A stretch of DNA of 64,000 nt, from positions 1,674,001 to 1,738,000 of the forward strand of contig OZ253444.1 of the NCBI GenBank assembly GCA_965261065.1, in the 5' to 3' direction. The translations under genes were made by a program, and so were the position numbers. Source of the stretch: JAKZVK01 sp965261065. GTDB taxonomy: Bacteria > Acidobacteriota > Terriglobia > Bryobacterales > UBA6623. The notes under the pieces are model-generated. The model saw only the letters and a program-made list of their open reading frames with translations. It ran no database searches and had not been told where the DNA came from. Below are positions 63,884-64,000 of the stretch, one piece after another. Each line of letters starts with the position of its first letter. Position 1 is the first letter of the stretch.

Positions 63884-64000
63884 GGCATTGTCAAGATAAC
63901 GACGCGAAGGCGGTTTTGCCCTTGTGTGTAGGTTGTGCACTCTCTGTGGGCGCCAGCCGATTCCAACACCGATCGACCGAGAATCAAAGCACTCCGTGCG
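63884..64000. mobile_element. Second IS6-family element, beginning only
   Basis: GGCATTGTCAAGATAACGAC and the following GCGAAGGCGGTTTTGCCCTT match the left end of the element at 61984 and then diverge. The window ends before any coding sequence. Confidence 0.6.

Overview
GC-rich bacterial chromosome segment that most resembles an acidobacterium of the Bryobacterales/Solibacter type. The main reasons are a truncated DUF5666 plus TIGR03437-type protein near 60.5 kb (a domain expanded in that group), secreted MlrC, DUF1501 and CehA-like proteins, several Tat signals, and the futalosine genes mqnC and mqnA. The lineage call is inference; no 16S or core marker gene is present.

Layout. 0-9.5 kb: end of a metallophosphoesterase, a Tat aldo/keto reductase, and surface-polysaccharide type genes (small LDPGTGS membrane protein, membrane AlkP-like hydrolase, methyltransferase, UDP-GlcNAc 2-epimerase, family 2 glycosyltransferase) with a DUF1501 protein among them. 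9.8-20 kb: SDR, rmuC, SMP-30 lactonase, a PAS-GGDEF-EAL gene split by an IS1595-family element, aminotransferase, MlrC peptidase, peroxiredoxin, tRNA-Asp. 20.4-27.5 kb: a nested insertion-sequence island beside the tRNA (ISNCY, IS630 remnant, two different IS1595-family elements, IS4, IS3). 27.6-39.6 kb: mqnC-mqnA, an enolase-superfamily enzyme, a CehA-like metallohydrolase, a DsbA-like protein, an intact ISKra4-family element, and a coupled pair of secreted hydrolase-like proteins. 39.7-59.3 kb: a hydantoinase/oxoprolinase operon (hyuA, hyuB, small Cys-rich protein) downstream of a sugar-type ABC ATPase, with the permease and binding protein divergent from it; this transport locus is riddled with IS630, IS110, IS91, IS1380 and IS6 sequences. 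59.4-64 kb: small membrane proteins, the TIGR03437 fragment, a decayed IS6 element and an SGNH-type hydrolase.

The outstanding feature is the layered mobile DNA, roughly a third of the window. In several places target-site duplications or exon joins can be read exactly, and removing the insert restores one continuous reading frame: the PAS-GGDEF-EAL gene, the IS4 transposase, a second IS1595-family transposase, and an IS91-family transposase. The last is interrupted by a 2.35-kb group II intron in antisense orientation, itself carrying an IS1380 element where its reverse transcriptase should be. No CRISPR array, rRNA operon or phage structural gene was seen. Family names rest on motif recognition without database searches.
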